Source: Clostridiales bacterium (GTDB taxonomy: Bacteria > Bacillota > Clostridia > Oscillospirales > Oscillospiraceae). Taken from it: 30,213 nucleotides of DNA. The notes below the pieces were generated by a model that was not told the origin of the DNA, ran no database searches, and saw only the letters and a list, made by a program, of their open reading frames with translations. The position numbers and the translations under genes are program-made. Each line of letters opens with the position of its first letter. The stretch's first letter is position 1. The DNA lies in contig SFIL01000025.1 of assembly GCA_004556205.1 (NCBI GenBank), positions 1-30,213 of the forward strand, written 5' to 3'. Of the stretch, positions 6,971-14,077 are shown piece by piece.

Positions 6971-8626
6971 TTACCCCTTACAGCCGAGCATTTCCGCCGC
7001 GCTTTCCAACGTAGTCGCCGTAATGCTCGTGCCGCCGATGATGCGGGCAAGCTCCCGCTTTCTGCCTTCAAAATCCAACTGTGTAACGGCAGTAAAGGTT
7101 CTGCCGTCGCGCTCGGATTTTTCGATAAGAAAATGCGTATCGGCAAGCGCCGCAAGCTGCGGCAGGTGCGTCACACATAACACCTGCTTGTTTTTGGACA
7201 CCGCGCGGAGCTTTTCCGCGACCCGCTGCGCCGCCCTGCCCGATACGCCCGTATCGACCTCGTCAAAAATCAGTGTCGGCACCTTGTCGCGCTCTGCAAG
7301 GACGTTTTTGAGCGCCAGCATGATGCGCGCCAGTTCGCCGCCCGAGGCAACCTTGCTGAGCGGCTTGAGCGCCTCGCCCACATTCGCGGACATATAGAAC
7401 GCAACCGCATCCACGCCCACAGGGGTCAGTTCCGTTTCGGTAAATACGCAGGAAAACTGAACCTTTTTCATATCGAGATCGGATAACTCCCGCAAAATGC
7501 GCTCGGTCAGCGCATCAGCGGCAGTCTTTCTTGCGGTGCGGAGGGCTTTGGCTGCGTCCCACGCCTCCTGCTCCGCCGTTTTGAGCTTGCGTTTGAGCTG
7601 CTCCATACGGTCATCCGCGAATTCAATCTCCTCTAACTCCCGCTGTGCCTTCTCGCAATATTCCAAAATATCCGCACAGGTCGCACCGTATTTTCTGCGC
7701 AGGCGGTGAATGGTATCCAAGCGTTCCTCAATACGCTCCAGCTCATCAGCGGAATAAGACAGCGAATAGATTTTGTCACGAACCTGCTCCGCCGCGTCCT
7801 GAACCTGATACATGAGGTCGGACACCGTTGCATGAAGCTGTGCAAGCGAATCGTCATAACGCGAAAGCTTGGATAGCGCGCGCTCTGCCTGTGCCAAAAG
7901 CGCCGCCGCTCCTTCGGTCTCATCGTCGCCGTTCAAGCCGAGCGCCGCCTCGTGCAAGCCATCGGAGAGCTTTTCCGCATTCTGCACGAGCTTGCGCCGC
8001 GCCTCCAGCGTCTCATCCTCGCCCGCAGAAAGCGCTGCGCGGGAGATTTCCTCGATTTGAAATTTCAGGCTCTCCATGCGGCGGAGTTTCTCACCCTCGT
8101 CCATAGAAAGCCGCTCGATCTCTCGGCGAAGCAACTGCACTTTTTGATAACACGCGCCGTACTGCTCCAAAAGCGGCTCGTTACAGGCAAAGCTGTCAAG
8201 AAAAGACAGATGCGAAGCCTCGTCGAACAGCGCCGCAGAGTCATGCTGTCCGTGGATGTTGATGAGACGGTTGCCAAGCTTTTTCAGGGCGCTGACGGTG
8301 ATCGGCACACCGTTGACGCGGCAATCATTCTTTCCGTCTAAATAAACATCCCTTCGGACGGTCAGTTCCTCCTCATAAGGTACATCATTCTCCGCAAACC
8401 AAGACAGCTCCGGCACGCGGTCAAAAATCGCACGGACCGAAGCCTTGTTCTTTCCCGTACGAATCATATCGCGATAAGCACGTTCACCCAGGATCGCGGA
8501 GATCGCGTCGATCACGATGGATTTGCCCGCGCCCGTTTCACCGGTCAGGACGTTGAAGCCGTCCTCGAACAGGATATCCGCCTGCTCAATGACGGCAATA
8601 TTCTCGATATGTAGCAGACGGAGCAT
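6971..8626 (-). CDS. recN: DNA repair protein RecN
   Basis: This 551-residue SMC-like ATPase acts in double-strand-break repair on the nucleoid. The Walker A motif is GETGAGKS (29-36). A long coiled-coil arm fills the middle. The C-terminal half has the ABC signature region (LSKVASGGELARIMLA), Walker B LIFDEVD (about 452-458) and the VTHLPQLAALAD switch. Length is normal for RecN. It starts 14 bases after argR, with only a weak GAGGCG ribosome site, so coupling to argR is likely. The argR-recN pair is conserved in Firmicutes. Confidence 0.97.
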   Translation of the reverse strand: MLRLLHIENIAVIEQADILFEDGFNVLTGETGAGKSIVIDAISAILGERAYRDMIRTGKNKASVRAIFDRVPELSWFAENDVPYEEELTVRRDVYLDGKNDCRVNGVPITVSALKKLGNRLINIHGQHDSAALFDEASHLSFLDSFACNEPLLEQYGACYQKVQLLRREIERLSMDEGEKLRRMESLKFQIEEISRAALSAGEDETLEARRKLVQNAEKLSDGLHEAALGLNGDDETEGAAALLAQAERALSKLSRYDDSLAQLHATVSDLMYQVQDAAEQVRDKIYSLSYSADELERIEERLDTIHRLRRKYGATCADILEYCEKAQRELEEIEFADDRMEQLKRKLKTAEQEAWDAAKALRTARKTAADALTERILRELSDLDMKKVQFSCVFTETELTPVGVDAVAFYMSANVGEALKPLSKVASGGELARIMLALKNVLAERDKVPTLIFDEVDTGVSGRAAQRVAEKLRAVSKNKQVLCVTHLPQLAALADTHFLIEKSERDGRTFTAVTQLDFEGRKRELARIIGGTSITATTLESAAEMLGCKG

Positions 8627-8640
8627 GATTATTTCGCCTC

Positions 8641-9093
8641 TTACTCAAACATTTTGCGGATTTCCGTGCAGAAGTGCATTGCCGCCGCCGTATCACGCAT
8701 AATGACCAACGTCGTATCGTCACCGGAGAGCGTACCGATCACGGTCGGCATATGCAGGCCGTCGATATTCGCACCCGCCGCAGCGCCGAGTCCGGGCATG
8801 GTCTTGACGACAACCAGATTCTGCGCATAGTCGATGCTCGTCACACACTCGCGGAAGATCACGCGGAAGCGGGCGTCAAATTTGTCATCGTCCTCCTTGC
8901 GCGGGGCAACATAGCGATAACCGCCGAGTCCGTCAAGCGTCTTGATGATGCGAAGCTCCTTGATATCGCGCGAGACAGTCGCCTGTGTGCTGCGATAGCC
9001 GCAGGCTGACAGTTCGCTGAGCAATTGCTCCTGCGTTTCAATGGATTTTTCTGTGATCAGTTCCAAAATTTTTTCCTGCCGTTTTGATTTCAT
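8641..9093 (-). CDS. argR: Arginine repressor ArgR/AhrC
   Basis: This 150-residue regulator has an N-terminal winged helix with the recognition helix STQATVSRDIKEL (35-47) and a C-terminal hexamerisation/arginine-binding domain with the conserved GTLSGDDTTL (Gly-Asp-Asp at 124-126). It controls arginine synthesis and catabolism genes in response to arginine. The ribosome site AGGTAGG overlaps the nadK stop codon, so it is translated within the operon. No arginine genes are in the window, as is usual for the argR-recN context. Confidence 0.96.
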   Translation of the reverse strand: MKSKRQEKILELITEKSIETQEQLLSELSACGYRSTQATVSRDIKELRIIKTLDGLGGYRYVAPRKEDDDKFDARFRVIFRECVTSIDYAQNLVVVKTMPGLGAAAGANIDGLHMPTVIGTLSGDDTTLVIMRDTAAAMHFCTEIRKMFE

Positions 9094-9101
9094 GACTGCA
9101 C

Positions 9102-9959
9102 CTACCTAAATTTATTCTTTAGTATCTCAAAAAAGCTTCGCTCGCTCAGATGCACAAGCTTCGTCGTATAATTTGAGCGCGTAATGGTCAAGCGGTCACC
9201 CGTGTTCAGGCGGAGGGCTCTGCCGCCGTCCACGGACAAAAAGGCACTTTTTCTGCCGATGCGTCCGATCTCGACAGTGATTACCCGATTTGCTGAGGTG
9301 ACGACGGTTTTTGTGCGCATATCATGGGCACAGATCGGCGTGATAATGATATTCTGCGCAGTCGGTTCTACAATCGGGCCGCCCGCCGACATAGAATACG
9401 CCGTCGAGCCGGTAGGTGTGCTGATGATCACGCCGTCGCCGCCGAAGGCCATAATCTCCACATCGTCGCAGCTCACTGCCATCTGCACGATTCTTGCAAC
9501 TGCGCCCTTAGTGATCACGGCATCGTTAAGCGCGTCCGCCTCCAGAAGCAGCTCACCGTCGCGCTCTGCTCTGACATGGAGCATCATACGCTCCTCCACC
9601 GAATAATCCCCGTCCGCAAGGCGGCGCAGCGCTTTCAGCTCGCTGCTTTCCAGCTCCGCCATAAAGCCCATTGTGCCGATATTGACGCCGAGGATCGGCA
9701 CACCCGCACGGGTTGCCGCCTTGGACGCATGAAGGATTGTCCCGTCCCCGCCGAAGCAGATCAGCAGGTCGGCATCCTTCAGCTCGTGCGTCAGGTCATG
9801 CAGCACAACGTCGCTCGGCAGTTCGAAGCTCTTGTCCACATCAAATGCCAAGCAGATGCGCGTCTCGATGCCCACATCACGGAGAATTCTCTCCGCGAGA
9901 TTTGCAAATTTGAAATTTCTGTCCCGATACGGATTCGGGGTCATGACAACTTTTTTCAT
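9102..9959 (-). CDS. nadK: NAD kinase
   Basis: This 285-residue cytoplasmic enzyme phosphorylates NAD to NADP. The diagnostic motifs are all present: FGGDGT (69-74), NDAVITKG (145-152), a second FGGDG (172-176) and the long TPTGSTAYSMSAGG (181-194) that binds the nucleotide. Its ATG overlaps the tlyA stop by four bases (ATGA), so translation is probably coupled. The order tlyA-nadK-argR-recN is a common Firmicute arrangement. Confidence 0.96.
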   Translation of the reverse strand: MKKVVMTPNPYRDRNFKFANLAERILRDVGIETRICLAFDVDKSFELPSDVVLHDLTHELKDADLLICFGGDGTILHASKAATRAGVPILGVNIGTMGFMAELESSELKALRRLADGDYSVEERMMLHVRAERDGELLLEADALNDAVITKGAVARIVQMAVSCDDVEIMAFGGDGVIISTPTGSTAYSMSAGGPIVEPTAQNIIITPICAHDMRTKTVVTSANRVITVEIGRIGRKSAFLSVDGGRALRLNTGDRLTITRSNYTTKLVHLSERSFFEILKNKFR

Positions 9960-10753
9960 AGCGACTCATGGGCGGCGGCAACCAGCGCCTGTACGTCAGG
10001 CACGATTCCGCCCTCGGGGAGCATGGAAAGATGCCCCAAAAATTCAATATTACCTTCCGGTCCCTTCACGGGGGAATAGGTCAGATTTCTGACCGTCAGC
10101 TCCAACGCAGACGCCAACGCGAGGAAATTCTCGAGCACCTCGGCGTGTACCGCAGGATCGCGAACGACGCCTTTTTTGCCGACCTTGTCCTTTCCCGCCT
10201 CAAACTGCGGCTTAATGAGGCACAGTATCTGTCCCGTCGGCTTGAGCAGCGCCTTGATTGCGGGCAAAACGATTTTCAAAGAGATAAACGACACATCGAC
10301 CACGGACAGATCCAGCGGCTCGCCCAAATCCTCTGGCTTGACATAGCGGATGTTTGTGCGCTCCATGCACACAACACGCTCATCCGTGCGAAGGCTCCAA
10401 GCAAGCTGCCCGTAGCCGACGTCAATCGCAAAGACCTTTTTCGCGCCCTTTTGCAAAAGGCAGTCGGTAAAGCCGCCGGTGGACGCGCCCGAGTCGCTGC
10501 AAACATACCCCGTCGGATCCACGCCGAAATCATGCAGTGCCTTTTCCAGCTTCAGACCGCCGCGGCTGACATAAGGGCAGGCGCTTCCGCGCACCTCAAG
10601 GAGCGCATCGCAGTTCACCTGCGTGCCGGCCTTATCGCACTTCTGTCCGTCCACATAGACTTCGCCGCTCATGATGAGCGCCTGCGCACGGCTGCGGCTT
10701 TCGCACAAGCCCTTTTCCGTCAGCAGAACGTCCAACCGTTCCTTATGCTTCAC
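9956..10753 (-). CDS. tlyA: TlyA-family S4/FtsJ-type rRNA 2'-O-methyltransferase
   Basis: This 265-residue protein combines an N-terminal S4 RNA-binding domain (about 3-63) with a Rossmann methyltransferase domain whose SAM site is SDSGASTGGFTDCLL (86-100) followed by VFAIDVGYGQL. The family is known as TlyA and methylates cytidine 2'-OH in 16S and/or 23S rRNA; some members are annotated as haemolysins. The frame stays open far upstream, but GTG at 10753 is the supported start: AGGAGG lies 8 bases before it, the S4 domain begins right there and it overlaps the end of dxs by 11 bases. The upstream extension is a shadow of dxs. Confidence 0.93.
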   Translation of the reverse strand: MKHKERLDVLLTEKGLCESRSRAQALIMSGEVYVDGQKCDKAGTQVNCDALLEVRGSACPYVSRGGLKLEKALHDFGVDPTGYVCSDSGASTGGFTDCLLQKGAKKVFAIDVGYGQLAWSLRTDERVVCMERTNIRYVKPEDLGEPLDLSVVDVSFISLKIVLPAIKALLKPTGQILCLIKPQFEAGKDKVGKKGVVRDPAVHAEVLENFLALASALELTVRNLTYSPVKGPEGNIEFLGHLSMLPEGGIVPDVQALVAAAHESL

Positions 10754-12593
10754 TGTGCAGCACCTCCTGCGCAGAGTTTGCAAGGGATTTTGCATCCAAT
10801 CCGAGCATTTCATACAGCCGCTTGACCGCGCCGTGCGGCACGAAGCGGTCGCCGATATTGACCAGTTTTGTCGGTACGACAATACCGCTCGTACGAAGCA
10901 GGGCGGCGATCTCCTTGCCTGCACAGCCGATGCACACCGCTTCCTCCGCAACGAGCAGATGCTTTGTCTTGCGGACGGATGCGGCGATCGTCGCAATGTC
11001 AATCGGCTTGACACTCGGCAGCTTGATAACCTCGGCACTGACACCCTGCTTCTTCAGCAGGGCTGCCGCTTCTAAAACATTATTGATCAGCGTACCGTAG
11101 CCGATCAGCGTAATATCCGTACCCTCGCGCAGGTCTGCTTTTTCGGCTACAGCCGTAAACGCGCCGTCGCAGCCACGCGGATAGCGCACCGCAACAGGTC
11201 CGTCCATCTCCAAAACCGCCCGACGCAGCATGATCTCCAGCTCCGCCTGATTCGCAGGGCAGAGAATCTGCATATGCGGCACAGAGCGCAGATAGTTAAT
11301 ATCAAATACGCCCTGATGTGTCTCCCCGTCCTCACCGACCAGGCCCGCACGGTCAACGGCAAAAACGACATGGAGATTCAGCATCGAAACGTCCTGCAGG
11401 AGCATATCATAAGCACGCTGCAAGAAGGTCGAGTAGACAGCAACCACAGGGATCATGCCCTGCATAGCAAGACCGCCCGCCATAGAAACGGCATGTCCCT
11501 CCGCGATGCCGACATCAAAGCAGCGTTCGGGATATTTTTGGGAGAATTCCGTCAGTCCCGTACCGTGTACCATTGCAGCGGTAATCGCGCACACACGCGG
11601 CTCGTTCTCCGCGATCGCGCAGAGCGTTTTGCCGAAGGTCTCGGAGAAGGACGGCAGATGCGCACACATGGGCGGCTTGCCGCTTTCGGGGTCAAACGCG
11701 CCGATGCCGTGGAACACATCGGGATTCAGCTCCGCAGGTGCATAGCCCTTGCCCTTCTTCGTGATCACATGGAGCAGAACGGGCTTTTCGCACGCCTTGA
11801 CCAGCTTGAGCATATACTCCAGCCGCGCAAGGTCGTGTCCGTCTACGGGGCCGTAGTATGCAAAGCCCATCTCCTCAAAGAGCGTTGAGCCGAGAAGCAT
11901 CTGCTTCCATCGTTCCTTAATTCGGTGGGTGAAGCGGTAAACCGCTTTGCCGCCGGGCAAGGCGTTTGTCACCGTGCGGTAGGCTTTTTTCAAGCGGAAA
12001 TAGCCCGCGCGTGTACGCAGGATTGAAAGGTGTCGTGCGATACCGCCGACATTCGGCGTGATGGACATTCCGTTATCATTCAAGATGACGATCAGCGGCT
12101 CATTGCTCTCACCCGCATCGTTTAATCCCTCGTATGCAAGACCGCCGGTCATTGCGCCGTCTCCCATCAGGGCAATCACGTGGTAATCCTGTTTTTGCAA
12201 CGTCCGCGCCCGCGCCATACCAAGGGCGGTAGAGACGGAGGAAGAAGCATGTCCCGCAACAAAGGCGTCGCTGTCACTCTCGCTCGGCTTCGGGAAACCC
12301 GAAAGCCCGCCGTAGGAGCGCAGCGTGGTAAATTCCGCGCGGCGACCTGTCAGAATCTTATGCACATAGGACTGATGCCCGACATCAAACAGCAGCCGGT
12401 CCTTTGACGTGTCAAACACACGCTCAAGGGCAACCGTCAGCTCCACGATGCCGAGATTGGAGGCAAGATGGCCTCCCGATTTTGCGACGTTCAGCACCAA
12501 AAACTGACGCAGCTCGTCACACAGAAGCCGAAGCTGCCGCATATCCAACGCGCGCAGATCCTCGGCGGAATTGATTTGATCCAGTAAGCTCAA
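10743..12593 (-). CDS. dxs: 1-deoxy-D-xylulose-5-phosphate synthase
   Basis: This 616-residue thiamine-diphosphate enzyme condenses pyruvate and glyceraldehyde 3-phosphate in the first step of the MEP isoprenoid pathway. Visible motifs are GGHLASNLGIVELTVAL (40-56), the TPP/metal site GDGAMTGG (144-151) with its partner NDN (172-174), the transketolase pyrimidine-binding segment (DVGIAEGHAV) and the C-terminal VAEEAV region. The alignment of the N-terminus points to TTG at 12593 as start, although no clear ribosome site precedes it; coupling to the oapA stop 24 bases upstream is possible. Products feed dxr and ispG, which are also in this window. Confidence 0.96.
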   Translation of the reverse strand: MSLLDQINSAEDLRALDMRQLRLLCDELRQFLVLNVAKSGGHLASNLGIVELTVALERVFDTSKDRLLFDVGHQSYVHKILTGRRAEFTTLRSYGGLSGFPKPSESDSDAFVAGHASSSVSTALGMARARTLQKQDYHVIALMGDGAMTGGLAYEGLNDAGESNEPLIVILNDNGMSITPNVGGIARHLSILRTRAGYFRLKKAYRTVTNALPGGKAVYRFTHRIKERWKQMLLGSTLFEEMGFAYYGPVDGHDLARLEYMLKLVKACEKPVLLHVITKKGKGYAPAELNPDVFHGIGAFDPESGKPPMCAHLPSFSETFGKTLCAIAENEPRVCAITAAMVHGTGLTEFSQKYPERCFDVGIAEGHAVSMAGGLAMQGMIPVVAVYSTFLQRAYDMLLQDVSMLNLHVVFAVDRAGLVGEDGETHQGVFDINYLRSVPHMQILCPANQAELEIMLRRAVLEMDGPVAVRYPRGCDGAFTAVAEKADLREGTDITLIGYGTLINNVLEAAALLKKQGVSAEVIKLPSVKPIDIATIAASVRKTKHLLVAEEAVCIGCAGKEIAALLRTSGIVVPTKLVNIGDRFVPHGAVKRLYEMLGLDAKSLANSAQEVLHSEA

Positions 12594-12617
12594 GCGTTAC
12601 ACAACCTGTCAAATTCG

Positions 12618-13217
12618 TCACATTCTTTTTCGAGGTTTTTTACGAAAGAGTGACTTTATATAGTAGATCGGTTTCGATACAAAATGGACGATCTGTGTGG
12701 AATTGCGCATGGCAATGTTTTTGCCGCACGCCTTGCCCGCAATCGTCACGCCCGCAACCACGGCTGACATAATGAGCTGTCCCACGGTGTCTGAGCCGAG
12801 GTTGGTCAGCGCCTTGACCGCAATGACAGCGGAGGCGGAGCCGGAGACAACGCCGCAGATATCGCCCACAACATCGTTACAGAAGCTCGAAACCTTTTCC
12901 GCATTGCGCAGAAGCATCAGCGCCTCCGCAGCACCGGGAACTTTTTTCGCCGCCATCGAATGAAACGGCTTTTCGCCTGCGGACATCACAGCGACGCCGA
13001 CGATGTCAAACACGATGCCGAGCAGGACAATAATCAGCAGGACAATAAATGCCTCGACAATACCGGCATCCTCCATCACGCTGGAGGACAGAAAGGAAAT
13101 TGCCGAGGAGATCAGGACGGCTACGAAAAAGATCGTAACAATCCAACGGGCATTACTATGTTTCTTGGGTTTCTTCTGTTTTTTCTTACTTCGCGGTTCG
13201 GGATCGTTGGTATGCAA
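12618..13217 (-). CDS. oapA: OapA-like OLE RNA-associated membrane protein
   Basis: This 199-residue protein has a basic N-terminus (RSKKKQKKPKKH), four predicted membrane helices (about 25-46, 52-79, 116-137, 144-165) and a basic tail (FRKKPRKRM). The segment after helix 2 (FDIVGVAVMSAGEKPFHSM) resembles the DUF21 part of CorB/CNNM magnesium proteins. Size, four helices, charge and position between a large noncoding region and dxs match OapA, the partner that tethers OLE RNA to the membrane. I choose TTG at 13217 because GGAGG lies 7 bases upstream; the longer frame runs into the RNA region. The family call is by pattern and context, not alignment. Confidence 0.75.
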   Translation of the reverse strand: MHTNDPEPRSKKKQKKPKKHSNARWIVTIFFVAVLISSAISFLSSSVMEDAGIVEAFIVLLIIVLLGIVFDIVGVAVMSAGEKPFHSMAAKKVPGAAEALMLLRNAEKVSSFCNDVVGDICGVVSGSASAVIAVKALTNLGSDTVGQLIMSAVVAGVTIAGKACGKNIAMRNSTQIVHFVSKPIYYIKSLFRKKPRKRM

Positions 13218-13239
13218 AGCGATTCCTCCAATGGAAACT

Positions 13240-13870
13240 ATGTTCTCGCCCGAAAATGGGCGCACTCGGAAAAAGAACGGTGGCAGCAGATAAAGTAAAT
13301 CTTGCGGCTTAGGTCGGGTTGGATTTCCCCTTCGGCTGCCATTCGTTGCCGAATGGTCGTTTCCGATTAAAGCCTTGTCGGAGCGTTGCCGCTTCCGATA
13401 CCCGATTGCCACTTAGTCCGCACTGCAATCCTTTATCTGCCCTTTGGGGAAAGTCAGCCTAGGTGTTTTCCACAACATCGCACGTCGGTTCTATCCTCTT
13501 TTGCAGGCATGGTTTCAAGAGGCAATATCGCTCTCGGCCGCGGCCACGGCCGGAAACGCTTCGCTCCTCTATCCCCACATGTCCACGCAAGGCAGGCTAC
13601 GCTGCACACAGCACACGATTCTGTGCACCGCATTGCAGGTTCTACTCCTGTTTCGTACGCAGTCCGGGTTGCGATTAGAATGCCACTGGACGGCTGTCGC
13701 ACAATAGCAGGTCTCCACGGAAATCGGGTCGGTCGGTATATGCCATTATACCTCGCCCGAAAGCCTTAACCCCCAGCACCCACCCTAATCTGGGCGAAAA
13801 AAGCAAGCACCAGGGACTTCATCGATATGCCCTTTAAAGGATTTTTAGGCCCTTCTTCGACAGCGCCACC
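13240..13870 (-). ncRNA. ole: Probable OLE (Ornate Large Extremophilic) RNA
   Basis: A stretch of about 630 bases on the minus strand, between a strong promoter and the oapA ribosome site, has no credible gene. It contains several strong hairpins: 13339-13356 with a GCAA tetraloop, 13495-13522, 13603-13627, and a GC-rich palindrome GGCCGTGGCCGCGGCC near 13550. OLE RNAs are about 600-650 nt, lie directly upstream of oapA and cluster with dxs, tlyA, argR and recN; all of this is seen here. In Bacillus halodurans (Halalkalibacterium) the RNA forms a membrane complex with OapA and other proteins and affects ethanol, cold and magnesium tolerance. I did not align it to the family consensus, so ends are approximate: 5' from the promoter, 3' set just before oapA. 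Confidence 0.78.
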
Positions 13871-13876
13871 GATACT

Positions 13877-13905
13877 ATTTTAACATACCTACAGCAAATA
13901 TACAA
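13877..13905 (-). promoter_or_regulatory. Promoter of the OLE RNA-oapA-dxs transcript
   Basis: On the minus strand TTGTAT (13905-13900) is followed after 17 bases by TAAAAT (13882-13877), preceded by an extended -10 TGT. The predicted start is near 13870, giving a transcript that begins GGUGGCGCUG and runs through the RNA into oapA. Confidence 0.75.
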
Positions 13906-14025
13906 GTACAATTCGCCATATTTTCCCCCGATTTTTCATTTATTCCTTCTCAAAAATCCATTTCAGCCCGTATATTGTATTTATTTTTTCAATTTTCCAA
14001 ACAAAAATAGCAAATTTTTGATTTT

Positions 14026-14039
14026 TTTGTATATACAAA
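14026..14039. promoter_or_regulatory. Short perfect palindrome in AT-rich gap
   Basis: TTTGTATATACAAA is a 14-base perfect palindrome in the otherwise featureless AT-rich gap (13906-14041) between the ATPase gene and the OLE promoter. It could be an operator or simply part of the AT-rich tail of the terminator next to it; there is no further support. Confidence 0.25.
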
Positions 14040-14041
14040 TA

Positions 14042-14072
14042 ATATGCAAGGCAGCAGAACTGCCTTGCATAT
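14042..14072 (-). terminator. Hairpin after the heavy-metal ATPase gene
   Basis: ATATGCAAGGCAG and CTGCCTTGCATAT form a perfect 13-pair stem with a 5-base loop just past the ATPase stop codon. The following minus-strand sequence is AT-rich (TATTTGTATATAC) but not a clean T-run. It separates the metal operon from the OLE promoter. Confidence 0.65.
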
Positions 14073-14077
14073 GGCTC

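Noticed and set aside
13386..13769. Short plus-strand and minus-strand open frames inside the 650-base gap
   Set aside because: None has a good ribosome site or domain-like composition; the region behaves as structured RNA with a promoter and hairpins.
13240..13870. RNase P RNA, tmRNA or SRP RNA as the identity of the large noncoding region
   Set aside because: I looked for the GAGGAAAGTCC and ACAGAAA signatures of RNase P RNA, a tmRNA 3' CCA end with tRNA-like arms, and the SRP GGTGC...GGAAGCAGCC core, and saw none on the minus strand.
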